DNA of 64,000 nucleotides from Microcebus murinus (taxonomy: Eukaryota > Chordata > Mammalia > Primates > Cheirogaleidae), in assembly GCF_040939455.1 (NCBI RefSeq), contig NC_134106.1, positions 42,678,001 through 42,742,000 on the forward strand, written 5' to 3'. A program made the position numbers and the translations under genes. Below, in pieces: positions 1-10,657 of the stretch (position 1 is its first letter; each line of letters starts with the position of its first letter). Below the pieces are notes generated by a model. That model was not told the DNA's origin. It made no database searches and saw only the letters and a list, made by a program, of their open reading frames with translations.

Positions 1-1242
1 CCCTTTTTACTCTATTCATGACTCAGAAGATTTGTGACAGGTATTATAGTTTCATAGGTGCTTGTACCTAAATTTCCACAAATTAGCTACTGACTTTAAA
101 GTGTTCATGCTATTAATGTGTCCAAATGAACTTATAGTCAACATCTCCTGTAAATGAAATATACATTGTATAAATACTGTTGGAAACAATACAAAAAGTA
201 TGTCTTCAGATGTACTGATACAAATCCTGACTTGTGCTAGTCCAGAATTCTCTGGGTCTTTGCATTTTGATGTTACTTCAAGTTTGGAGAAACATTTTAA
301 CATTTTCTTTGCCTGTGGCTGAGGGGTGGTGAGTGGTGATAAAATGAAGTCACAACTTCATATCAACATAGATTGTCCAAGCTAAGAAGGTAGAAAAATA
401 TGAATGCTCATTTTGTCTTTTATTGTGAAATTGATTTTGTGAGCTTGCTAATAATAAGTTGCATGTCTGGATTGCTAAGTGTTCCATTAGGTGTATGCTG
501 TTGTTTTATTTGAAGACTTACTAGCTTTAGGCTAAATATCATGAATGTCATTAATTATAACATTTAATTTAAGCCACTAGCAAAAATACCAGTCATCAAC
601 CTAATGATGACACAGCAGTTGTATGCTTTTGCCCATAAATCTGCACCATAAAAAAAGAGAGAAGTTAGCCTCTTTATTACTTAAATTTAATGATACAGTA
701 ACCTGTCACATAAGCCTATAGTTATGTCCAGTGTTGCTAAATAGGTATACTCTGGAAAAAGACAGATGTATACATAGTGATTTCTCAACATATATTCAAA
801 TGAAAATAGGAGTGGAAAAAAGTATCTTTATAAGGAATGTGCATGTTGTATACAGAAAACAAATGATCCTGAGAGTATTAATGCCCCCCAAAAAGTTTTT
901 TCAATTCAGACAAAATTTTGCAATTTCAAATTGCTTTAAATCTACAGTGCTAATGAGTCATTTGGAGAAGAGACTTCTAACAGTGAAAAGATGCACATTT
1001 TACGGACAGAATAGATTTCAAATAAAGAAAAGGGCAGTTACAGGGAAATGTAGTTTATTATTCATATTAGGAAATATAATGCTTCAGTAAAAAAAAAAAG
1101 AGGAAGACAAGAGAGAGAAAGGAGTCAGGGGAACCTCAACTCTCTTGGCTTCACATAACAATATTGTATTTCTTGCTCTCATAAAATGTGCTGTATGTAG
1201 GTGACTTTCTAGGGCAGCTGTCCTCCATAAAGTTATCAAGGC
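1..1242. other. Unassigned AT-rich intergenic or intronic DNA
   Basis: I see no recognisable gene, RNA or repeat family here. Short open frames occur on both strands (for example 731-1090), but they have no family resemblance, no codon pattern and no start context. They look like chance frames in AT-rich DNA. Confidence 0.5.
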
Positions 1243-1400
1243 CCAGGAGGGGTGGGGAACCTGCAGCCTTAGGGCCACATGTGGCCTTCTGGATCCTTGG
1301 GTAAGACCTTTTGATTGAACCCAAATTTTACAGAACAAATCCTTTTAATAAAGAGATTGATTCTGTGAAGTTTGATTTGGTCGAGGGGCCGCACTTACAT
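1243..1400. mobile_element. Palindromic hAT-like MITE, right end truncated
   Basis: The copy begins with a hAT-type terminal motif (caggaggggtggggaacctg). It then runs into two arms that are imperfect reverse complements of each other around about 1345. The left arm has 'ttttgattgaacccaaattttacagaac' character at about 1305-1340, and the right arm at about 1355-1398 returns as its complement. A long hairpin with no coding capacity fits a non-autonomous DNA transposon. The right terminal repeat is missing, so the copy is old or broken. The family name was not determined. Confidence 0.55.
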
Positions 1401-1712
1401 ACAGGAAGAGATTGACTGGAACGTTGTGCAGGAGTTTAGAAGCAGCACATATCATTTTTGCATATATTTCTTCAGTCAGAACTAGCCACATGGCCATGCA
1501 CACAACAAAAGGGTATAGGAAGTATAATTTTCCATAAGTCCAGAAAAGAAGAACATGAAACTGGATATGGCAAACACATAGCATTGTTTCCACCACATTC
1601 ATGCCCAGTGGGGCTCATAAGTCCTAGAGCAGAAAGGAATAACTCAATATTCATCTGGAGCCTTTCATCTCTCTGAAAGCCCAAGTTGTTTTCTAGTTCA
1701 GAGATTTCATTA

Positions 1713-1757
1713 GTGTGTATGTGTGTGCATGCACGTGTGTGTGAGTGTGTGTGTGTT
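1713..1757. repeat. (TG)n-type microsatellite, imperfect
   Basis: An alternating TG-rich tract with interruptions such as gcatgcacg. It is potentially length-variable and has no associated gene. Confidence 0.8.
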
Positions 1758-2539
1758 TTGTTGGTGTGAAATGGTCTGTTTGGTCCTTATGTCATAAATT
1801 TTCAACAATGACAGAAAAGCTTAATCTTCTCCTTTGAAATACAAAGGAGATGATTCATCATTCCAACATAATCTGCTCTCTAAGTAACCTAATTGTATTT
1901 TCATTATTCCTTTTGTTGGTCATTAATGCTCCCATACAGACTGTATGATTATGTATATAATTTTCAAATTTTGATTGTATATATTTTCTCTTCCTAAATG
2001 AGGTTAAACGTTCAAAATAATGTGTCCATAAAAATTATTTTTGCCATTAGTGGCACCTTATGAAGTGCCTTGATATTATTCACATATCATATACATGTTG
2101 AATTAATTATCCTATGGAACTGTAATGAAAAATTAAAATATAGGATTATGAAAAGAGCAAATAAAATAAAAAGTTATCATACATACAGGCTACGTGCTTT
2201 TACTCAGCAGCAATTAATTATTACTGGTGGTTGCAAGGACAACTGTACTCTACACATGGTGTGGAATAATGTATGCAATCACAAAGGATCCCAGGATAGT
2301 GTATTTAATTATTTAGAAAGTTGGTATTTATGCAGACTAAGTAGCAAGATAATAAGACACAAGGAATTTGATTAACTTTTTATCTTTTTTCTTTGGAGCA
2401 AAAAATATGTTTAAAAAGTGAAGATAAAGAACCCAAATATTAAAATTAATGTATGAGTTTGGGAAGAAAGGGTAGAGTGAAATATACCCTTTTAGTTTTT
2501 TTTTTTTTTTTCAGATGGACAATTTGACGGCATTAATAA
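1758..2539. other. Unassigned DNA
   Basis: AT-rich sequence with a T tract near 2497-2512. I see no gene or clear repeat family. A 101-residue frame at 2070-2375 shows no recognisable domain. Confidence 0.45.
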
Positions 2540-3030
2540 AATTCAAGAATGTTTATTTATTTATTCATTTAACTCATCATGTATTAAATCTTACTATTAG
2601 TTAGTGTTACAGTATAGCTGCTCTGGGGGACCCAAAGATAATTCATCATGTCTGACCTCCAGTAGGTGACAATGCATTAGAAAAGAGAAAAGAAAAAAAA
2701 AAAGCATTTCACATGTAAGTGAGGTAGTAAGTTTCATTAAACAGACCATTAACATTATTAAACTTTATTTTTTAAGAGATCACTTACAAAGAATCATCAT
2801 GAATAGATGGGAAAGTGGAATTCTAGGCAGATAAAACAACATAGTGCTATTGCAATAATCCAAGAAAAAGATGATGAGGATGGTGATGTAGGAGAAAGAG
2901 ACAGGGTATGGTTTAGAGGTGTATTTAAAAGGTAGGACCCACCTAAATGTCATGATATGAGAAAGATAGGGATCTGGATATTTCTTAAATTTTTCCTGGG
3001 AATGAAAAGATGAAGGATATTCCATTAGCC
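2540..3030 (-). mobile_element. L2 (LINE2) fragment, antisense
   Basis: On the given strand this reads like the reverse complement of an L2 3' end. It starts with a 'ttatttattcattta' stretch (the complement of the L2 terminal repeats). Further in comes the block 'gctattgcaataatccaag' followed by a gatgatgaggatgg run, seen in antisense L2 at many mammalian loci. It is heavily diverged, and the overlapping minus-strand open frame (2780-3112) is not a real gene. Confidence 0.55.
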
Positions 3031-3115
3031 AAGATACGCAGTGTAGGAGAAGGGGCCAGGACATGTATGTGTTCAGTTTTGCACTGGCTAAAATTCTTAG
3101 TAAAGTCCACAAGGC

Positions 3116-3157
3116 ACCTTTGACCTGACCCCTGCACCCTTTGACCTGACCCCTGCA
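3116..3157. repeat. 21-bp tandem duplication with nuclear-receptor-like half sites
   Basis: Two near-identical 21-bp units (3116-3136 and 3137-3157) each contain tttgacctgacccctgca. On the minus strand each unit carries an AGGTCA half-site preceded by GGGTC and followed by AAAGG. The duplication is directly visible. Any receptor binding is inference. Confidence 0.6.
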
Positions 3158-3510
3158 CTCCTCTCCAGCATCAGCTCCTCCTTGTCCACCACACTCCAGG
3201 ATAAACAGGCATCACAACATTGCAAAAATACACCACACTGTTTCATTCTAGTGAGAGATCACACTCACTCTTGCGCTTGGAGAAGCCACACCTACTCTCA
3301 CCACTCAGTTAAAAAGTTACTTCATTCAGTATGGGCTTCTCTGAACTCCCAATATTAAAATGCATAGCATACCTTAAATTTATTTGTTTATATGTCTTTC
3401 TCCTCCCTAAAACAATTATGTTCCAAGGAAGTAGAAAGATTGTGTTTTATTCATTCTGTCATCCCTAACCTCGTGTGTAAATACTTCTACAAATATTTTG
3501 TAAGGATGAC
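3158..3510 (+). mobile_element. L2 3' region fragment, sense
   Basis: This stretch resembles the L2 3' untranslated region: a cytosine-rich segment ('cagctcctccttgtcc'), then 'ttccaaggaagtagaaagattgtg' near 3421-3445, followed by a decayed 'aatattttgtaaggatgac' terminus. It is strongly diverged, so the exact ends are uncertain. Confidence 0.4.
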
Positions 3511-4095
3511 TGACCTAACCAATGCGTTAAGTTAGATTTGTGGACCGAAAAAGTATAGAATTAATCAAAACAATTGAGAGTTAGAGGGTTACAAATGAAC
3601 CCAAAGGTGGTCAAATTAGGGTGCTCCCATTTCTACAGGGAATAATCTAGAATGGTTTCAAGGAGCATCTGGTTATTGAGCTGGTGCTATCTGGTAAAAT
3701 TTTGAGGATTTATATTTCACTTAGTGGGTAGAGACTAAGCAAGTATGAATGCCAAAAATCTCAAAGGATTATATGACAGTGGTGGTTTCTGATGTTTACA
3801 AAATTATGTCTGATATCTATCTCATAATTTTTCATTTATAAAAGAAAATTTATGAAGATTTGAAAAAGTTAGCTCTATGCAGTAATAATAAAATCCATTC
3901 ATGTCTCCATACAGTCTATGTGTGTGGGCATGTGTAAAATATTATATATATAACATTGACTTTGATGTAAATAATTTTTAACAAGCACTGTATTTGTATA
4001 GGGCTAGATTTCTGTTTTGTATTGACAATAATCTAGAGAGACATTTTAAACATGTTGAACTTCTTCCAACATTGGGTTGTTCATATCTATATCTA
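3511..4095. other. Unassigned DNA
   Basis: AT-rich sequence in which I recognise no gene, RNA or repeat. Confidence 0.4.
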
Positions 4096-4122
4096 GTGTG
4101 TGTGTATGTGTGTGTGTGTGAC

Positions 4123-4153
<31 letters not shown>

Positions 4154-4156
4154 AAG
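4096..4156. repeat. Compound (GT)n-(GA)n microsatellite
   Basis: A GT-rich tract (about 4096-4121) passes directly into a GAGA/AGAGAG tract (about 4122-4156). The overlapping 69-residue open frame with an arginine/glutamate-rich tail is only the translation of this repeat. Confidence 0.85.
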
Positions 4157-5684
4157 GAAGAGGGTGTAGATTAGTTTATGTTTTCTTGATTTTCAAGCTC
4201 TAGAAAAAGCTAATTAATGCTTTTTCGGAACAATAAAGATAAGGCAGAACAGAGACTAACAAAACAAATTCCCAGATGACATAGAAATAGAAAATAATGT
4301 TTCATAATCAACATTAAATTAACCAAGTTCATGAGGCCTTTCTGTCCAAAACTTTTAAGAGGAGGTTGCCTTACAAGAATATTAAAGTTAGCCAAAATAT
4401 TATCTCTGAACTCCTTTAATTACAGATTAAAATAATAATTAAATACTTTTGAAAAGTACCTGATTAGCTGTCTCGAAATTCTAAAATATTTCAGTTGTAG
4501 ACTAGAAAATGTGTGTTTATTGAAGATTGCAGATCTGGAATCAGTGGTGAGCTCCTTTCTCTGGCTTTCTCCAGGCACAGCTTTCCTCCCCCGCCTCCAT
4601 TGTCTGGTATGGTATATCTACTCTAGATTCCAAACAGCCAAAATAGAGACACGAGTATGCTGACAAACAGGTTTCAAATATGTTAGACAGACCTTATTGA
4701 AATTACTATGTCTAGGAAACCAAATTTTAAAAATTTGGGAAATCAAAGCCTAATAAAATTTCAAGATAACTACTCATTTTAGTCATGATAGTGGTACCTT
4801 AGTTATTAAAACATAATGTATGATAATTAAGCTAAGGAAAAAAGCATACATATATACCTAGTTTATTTTCATTGTGTCCACTGGATGGTAAAGTGCCTCA
4901 AAAAGGCACTACATCTGCCATTTAACCATTGGACATCCAACGCTTTTATCTCCTGACAAATCTTTGCTGAATAAAGGTATTACTAAACTATTATGTACCA
5001 AGTTGTGTGGGGTATAAAGAAAAATTGACTTTTAGGAACATGTGTAATATTTATTATGTAGGATTAGGTTGAATAAAGTTGACTTAGAATAGATGAAAAA
5101 TATTTAAAAAACAAATTGTCAATTAATCTAATTTATCCCTTTTTTATTTACTAACACAAGTGTTTCTTCTTATTGTGTGTGTGAGTGAGGGAGATGTGAT
5201 ATATCTTGGTTATATATAAGATGAACTATTTCTTTATATAACACAGTATACTGAAAAGATCTTAATTATGCTGCCTTTATACTAAAGATATGTCATACTC
5301 AGAAGAAAAGAGTTTTCCTCTCAAATTCATTGTTATTTTGGTTTAAGAAAATATGAGTACTTAAAACTAGCACACAAACTAGATCTGCCACATTTGAAAG
5401 TTCTACACTACTGATACAGCATACTACTTCCAATCCATGCTAAAAGGCAGCAGCAAGAAGCCTACCTATAGATGGGAGAAGCTTGCCAAGGACATCAATT
5501 CTTCTCTTCCAAATGTATACAGGTTTATTTAGAAATTTTAAGTGGCAATAATTTGTAATTTGTTCTTCATTAAGAAACATATGATAAGTAAGTGAGTTTA
5601 ATAAAATACTAATAGAATAAATACTTGAATGGAAGTCAGTTTTATGTTTAATATATGTTTGCCATCTGTCTCTCTCACTCTCTC
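4157..5684. other. Unassigned DNA
   Basis: No gene or secure repeat family was recognised. Short frames at 4210-4395 and 5440-5745 are low-complexity or run into the neighbouring Alu. Confidence 0.4.
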
Positions 5685-5980
5685 TTTTTTTTTTTTTTTT
5701 GAGACAGAGTCTTACTCTGTCACCCAAGCTAGAGTGTCGTGGCATCAGCCTAGTTCACAGCAACCTCAAACTCCTGGGTTCAAGTGACCCTTCTGCCTCA
5801 GCCTCCCGAGTAGCTGGGACTACAGGTATGTGCCACTACACCTTGCTGATTTTTCTATTTTTAGTAGAGATGGGGTCTCAGTCTTGCCGAGGCTGGTCTC
5901 GAGCTCCTGAGTTCAAGCTATCTTCCTGCCTAGGCCTCCCAGAGTGCTAGGATTATAGCCGTGAGCCACCGTACCTGGCC
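5685..5980 (-). mobile_element. Alu SINE (dimeric), antisense
   Basis: The antisense A-tail (T tract at 5685-5700) is followed by gagacagagtcttactctg. Both 7SL-like monomers are present (ctgcctcagcctcccgagta in the distal half, a second one ending in ccaccgtacctggcc). There are many substitutions and several CpG losses. I could not see a convincing target-site duplication. Open frames covering it are Alu translations. Confidence 0.92.
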
Positions 5981-6029
5981 TGCTATATCTCTTTATATAA
6001 CCCAGTCAAATGACCCAGGGCCAATTTCT

Positions 6030-6190
6030 TTAATTTATTCTATCATTCATTTATATTTCAATTACTTAATCTTTCTCAAAGCATTGAATATGCACTAGGC
6101 ACTGAGCTCACCTTTGGAAATACAAGGAGGATTCACACCCTAGACAGGTCACCATCAAATAAAGCAATGTAGTATCTGTAATGGAAGTCT
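6030..6190 (-). mobile_element. L2 fragment, antisense
   Basis: The run 'attcatttatatttcaatt' followed by 'gcactaggcactgagctc' resembles the complement of the L2 3' end (consensus-like 'gcctggcacatagtaggtg' in the other orientation). Diverged and short. Confidence 0.45.
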
Positions 6191-6306
6191 GAATAGTCAT
6201 TGTTACTAGGAACAGAACAGACAGACTGTATCAGAGTACAGAGGATATACTTAATTCATGACCAGCTCTATATGCCCAGATAGAGAATCTGGAAACAGTA
6301 GCATAA

Positions 6307-6307
<1 letters not shown>

Positions 6308-6361
<54 letters not shown>
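6308..6361. repeat. (CA)n microsatellite, about 27 units
   Basis: An uninterrupted CA tract. The overlapping open frame encoding a Thr-His run is simply the repeat read in frame. A pure tract of this length is likely to be polymorphic. Confidence 0.97.
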
Positions 6362-6363
<2 letters not shown>

Positions 6364-6449
6364 TCCAAATTGACACCAGAGTAAGATCCAAAGAGCTAAA
6401 ATTTGCTACATGTAAACTAGCATTGTTCCAGACAGCAGTGGGGCCATGG

Positions 6450-6690
6450 CTCTTTCACTACCTTCGCTGCTCCTCTGGCTCACTATCCTCTTTTATTTTC
6501 TCCATAGTAATCCTCAATATTTAAAATTCTTGTGGTTACTTCTCTACTTCCCCATTATATATCCTCTATTTCTGCAGTGTAAGCCTCCTGAGAATAAGGA
6601 CTTTTTTTCCCCTTGTCTTCAGTGTGAAATTCCTATCACTCAGATCTGGCAAATTGTAGATGCTTATTAAATATTTGTTGGATGAATGAG
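6450..6690 (+). mobile_element. L2 3' end, sense
   Basis: Contains the characteristic order of an L2 terminus: 'tgtaagcctcctgagaataa' (consensus-like tgtaagctccatgaggg), a central 'cttcagtgtgaaattcct' block, then 'ttattaaatatttgttggat' and gaatgag at the end. The overlapping open frames (6258-6524, 6446-6670) have no coding signal of their own. Confidence 0.65.
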
Positions 6691-6967
6691 AGAATTTTAG
6701 CACGTTATTCCCCAGGAATCACACTTGAGTGAATTTCTATATTTCTGTATGGTGCATGCACATGTTAGAACAGCAAAACCATTTGTTTTATATATTTTTC
6801 CACTAAGTCCCCATGAAAATTAAAAAACAAAAATTCGAGTAAATGACTGGAAATGTCTACACACTCTATATGGAGACCAATAGCAAAATTTTGCAATGCT
6901 GTTAACATAAGAAAGGTAATCTATTTGAAATAGTAGAGAAAGATAATTCAAATAGATTTTTGAAAGT

Positions 6968-7271
6968 ATTGGCTGAGCCTGGGTGTGATGGCTCATGTCT
7001 ATAATTCTAGTGCTTTGAAAGGACCAGGAAGGAAGAGAGCTCGAGCCCAGGAGTTCAAGAGCAGCCTGGGCAATATAGTGAGAGCCTGTCTCAATAAAAT
7101 AAAGTTAAAATTAAATAAAATAATCAGTTAGCCTTAGTGGAACACACCTGTAGTCCTACTTACTGGGGAGTTTGAAGCAGGGGTATCACACAGTGAGATG
7201 GGATTGTGCCATTGCACTCCAGCCTGGGCAATAGAACAAGGCTCTCTCTCTCACAAAAAGGATTGGCTGAG
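6968..7271 (+). mobile_element. Old Alu (AluJ-like) with target-site duplication
   Basis: A dimeric Alu body at 6978-7261 starts cctgggtgtgatggctcatg. Its middle A-rich linker is 'aataaaataaagttaaaatt', and the right monomer ends gcactccagcctgggcaata. A 10-bp direct repeat, attggctgag, sits at 6968-6977 and again at 7262-7271 and fits the target-site duplication. High divergence and the lack of lemur-type inserts suggest an old, AluJ-like copy. Confidence 0.85.
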
Positions 7272-7482
7272 GCAGAACATTTAACAAGGTCAAATCATAA
7301 GACTGTCACATATGACAATAATCTTAAGAAAGAATTACACAGATAAAACACAGATACATGAGAAGAAAGGGGATTGCTTTCTACACTTGGTTGTGACTGT
7401 CATGTACAGAAGTGATAGCAATTGTTAAACAATGAAGGACAGAGAAAACTATTTCTCAGTTTGACTTCATAATTACCTACAT

Positions 7483-7647
7483 CACTGATTCTCAAAAGTT
7501 AATGTGCATATGAGTCAAAGGGTAACATTAAAATGAAGTTTCTAACACAGTAGGTCTTAATAGTAGGAGTAGGACCCAAGAGTCTACATTTTTAACAAAA
7601 TCCCAGGTGATGTCCTTGAACCACACTTTCTATAGCATTGAACCAGC
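7483..7647 (+). mobile_element. MER5A-type hAT MITE
   Basis: Matches MER5A in layout: 'cactgattctcaaaagttaa' at the start, 'cagtaggtcttaatagtagg' and 'tctacatttttaacaaaatc' in the middle, and 'caggtgatgtccttgaacca' near the end. MER5A is a non-autonomous hAT-Charlie derivative with no coding capacity. Confidence 0.75.
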
Positions 7648-8275
7648 CTAATGAATGTGTTTGTTTCTGTTTCAATAGTCCTGCCACAGACTTCTGTGTA
7701 TATATGCATTGCCTACGTTAAATCTAGCCCAATATAAAAATGTTGAAATTAGATGAAGAACAGAAAGCTTGCCTAAATCAAGAACTTCTCCCAGGGATAC
7801 TGAAGGTGTTCAGATGTCTAATCAAGTGTGTACTAAATGATGACCGAAAACAGAAGCCCTCTGGGTAAGCTAAGTACTATTTATTTTATTCAACCAGAAA
7901 TGTCAAATGGAAATATCACAGGACGTTGAGCCGCAAAGACTTGACATGCTGATGAACATTCTCCAACTATGGGACAACTAAAGTCATTTCAAAACACATA
8001 GGTAGAAAGTGCAAATGCTTTTCTGATTAAATTGTTAACAGCATTTTGTTGAATAATTTTGCAATATTTATCAAGAGCCTTAAAATGCATCTTATTTAGG
8101 GAATCTGTCCTTATGAAATTATCTTTTCACATATTTGAAACTTCCAGGTACACAAATGTTCAATAAAGAATTACTAATAATAGGAGAAATTTAAAAATTC
8201 ATGAATATTAAATAAATAAATCATTAAACTATGAAATATACTTTACATTTGTTATATTCATTCAGTATAGGAAGA
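7648..8275. other. Unassigned DNA
   Basis: I see no gene or recognised repeat between the MER5A copy and the Tigger1 element. Confidence 0.4.
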
Positions 8276-8277
8276 TA

Positions 8278-10657
8278 TAGGCATACCTCATTTTATTGTG
8301 CCTTGTTTTATTGTCCTTCACAGAAATTGTGTTTTTTTTACAAATTGAATTTTTGTCACCACTGTAGTAGAGCAAATCTATGGATACCATTTTCCCACCA
8401 GCATGGGCTCACTTCCTGTTTCTGTGTCACATTGTGGTAATTCTTACAATATATTAAGCTTTTAAATTATTATTAAAACTCTCATGATTATCTCTAATTA
8501 GTGATCTTTGATGTTAGTACTGTAAATGTTTGGGGACACCGTGAACTGTACTCATATAAGCTGGTGAACTCAATAGGTAAATGTTGTATGTGTTCTGACT
8601 GCTTCTCCAGCTGGCCCTCTCTTTAGGCCTCCCTATTCCCTAAAGAACAACAATATTGAAATTAGGCCAATTATTAATAATAACCCTACAATGGCCTCTC
8701 TAAGTGTTCAAGTGAAAGGAAGAGTTGCACGTCGCTTACTTTAAATCAAAAACTAGAAATGATTAAAATTTAGTGAAGAAGGCATGTTAAACGCTCAGAT
8801 AGGCTAAGAGCTAGGACTTTTGCACTAGTTAGCCAAGTTGTGAATGCAAAGGAAAAGTTCTTGAAGGAAATTAGAAGTGCTACTCCAGTGAACACAAATG
8901 ACAAGAAAGCAAAACAACCTTATTGCTGATATGGAGTAAGTTTTGGTAGTCTGAATAGAGAATACCAAACCAACCTGAACATTCCCTAAGCCAAAGCCTA
9001 ATCCAGAAAAAGGCCCTAACTCTCTTCAATTCTGTGAAGGCTGAGAGAGGTGAGTAAGCTGCAGAAGAAAAGTTTGAAGCTAGAAGAGATTAGTTCATGA
9101 GGTTTATGGAAAAAAAAAACTGCTTTGATAACCTAAAAGTGCAAGACGAAGGGGCAAATGCTGATGGAGAAGCTATAGCAAGGTATCCAGAAGATATAGC
9201 TAAAATCATAGATGAAGATGGATACACAACACAGGAGATTTTCGATGTAGATGAAATAGCTTTATATTAGAAAAAAATGCAATCCAGGACTTTCATAGCC
9301 TGAAAGGAGAAGTCAATGCCTGGCTTCAAAGCTTCAAAGGACAATCTGACTCTCTTTTTAGGGGCTAATGCAGCTGGAGACTTTAAGTTGAAGCCAATGA
9401 ATACTTACCATTCTGAAAATCATAGGGCCTTTAAGAATGATGTTAAATCTATTCTGCTTGTACTCTATAAATGAAACAACAAAGCCTAGATGACGGTGTA
9501 TCTGTTTATAGTATGGGTTACTGAATATTTTAAGCCCACTATTCAGACCTACTGCTTAAGAAAAAAAAAAAAAAAGACTCCTTTCAAAATATTACTGCTC
9601 ATTGACAATGCACAAGAGCTTTTATGGAGATGTACAAGGAGATTACTGTTGTTTTCATGCCTGCTAGCACAATATCCATTCTTCAGCCCATGGATCAAGG
9701 AATTATTTTAATTTTTAAGTTTTATTACTTAAGAAATACATCTTATAAGTCTGTAGGTGCCATGGATGATGATTCCTCTGTTTAGGCCAAACTTAATTGA
9801 AAACTGTCTGGAAAGGATTCACCATTCTATATGTCATTAAAAACATTCATGATTCATAGGAGGTCAAAATATCAATATTACCAGGAGTTTGGAAGAAGTT
9901 GATTGCAACCCTCATGGATAACTTTGAGAGATTAAAGACTTCAGTGGAGGAGGAAACTGGAGATGTGATGAAAACAGCAAGGGAACTAGAATTAGAAGTG
10001 GAGCCTGAAGATGTGACTGAATTGCTGCAATCTCATGATAAAATTTTTACAGACGAGGAGTTGCTTATCATGGATCAATAAACAAAGTAGTTTCTTGAGA
10101 TGGAATCTAGTCCTGGTGAAGATGCTGTGAACCTTGTTGAAATAAGGACAAAGGATTTAGAATATTGCATAAACTTGATTGATAAAGCAGTAGCAGGGTT
10201 TGACAGGATAGACTCCAATTTTCAAAGAAGTTCTTCCATCGGTGAAATACTATCAAACAGCAACACATGGTACAGAGAAATCTTTCATGAAAGGAAGATT
10301 CAATCATTGCAGCAAACTTCATTTGTGTCTTATTTTAAGAAATTTCCACAGCCAACTCATCCTTCAGCAACCACCGCTCTGATCATCAACATTGATGCAA
10401 GGCCCTCCACCAGCAAAAAGACTATAACGAGCTGAAGACTCAGATGATCATTCGCATGTTTTAGTAATAAGATAATTTTTAATTACGGTGTGCACGTCGT
10501 TTTTTATATATAATATTGCACACTTACAGACTATCGTACAGCATAAACATAACTTTTATATAACCTGGGAAATCATAAAATTCACATAATTTATTAAAAT
10601 ATTCACTTTATTGTGATGGTCTGGAAGTGAACCCACAATATCTCTAAAGTATACCTG
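8278..10657 (+). mobile_element. Tigger1 (pogo/Tc1-mariner) DNA transposon, nearly full length
   Basis: Terminal inverted repeats are visible at both ends: taggcatacctc at 8278 and the complementary aaagtatacctg ending at 10657. Each is flanked by a TA dinucleotide (8276-8277 and 10658-10659), the target-site duplication of this superfamily. The 2380-bp length is close to the roughly 2.4 kb Tigger1 consensus. The interior follows Tigger1 from a 5' leader ('gtgatctttgatgttagtac') through a transposase reading frame to a short 3' untranslated region. Many substitutions and small indels show it is a dead fossil. Confidence 0.95.
8691..10452 (+). pseudogene. Tigger1 transposase pseudogene (CENP-B/pogo-like DDE)
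   Basis: The frame opens at an ATG at 8691 (atggcctct), in the position of the Tigger1 transposase start. It is frameshifted within the first few codons by two extra bases. Recognisable blocks follow in order: the helix-turn-helix DNA-binding segment (about 8730-8900); the first catalytic aspartate region at about 9241-9270 (FDVDE, followed by an in-frame stop); the second acidic block LLLIDNA near 9595-9610, where about ten bases are lost and the frame shifts; and the C-terminal part as two same-frame pieces, 9899-10081 and 10100-10435, separated by two stops. The family cuts and pastes DNA in the nucleus, using a DDE/D catalytic triad. With stops and frameshifts throughout, no functional protein can be made. 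Human relatives of this transposase family include domesticated JRK/TIGD genes, but nothing here suggests domestication. Confidence 0.93.

Noticed and set aside
5440..5950. Open frames near 5440-5950 as protein genes
   Set aside because: They are translations of an Alu in one orientation or another, including a long lysine run from the A-tail.
6258..6524. 88-residue open frame with a Thr-His run
   Set aside because: It is only the (CA)n repeat read in frame.
9899..10435. Two adjacent open frames (60 and 111 residues) as separate genes
   Set aside because: Both are same-frame pieces of the Tigger1 transposase, separated by two stops.
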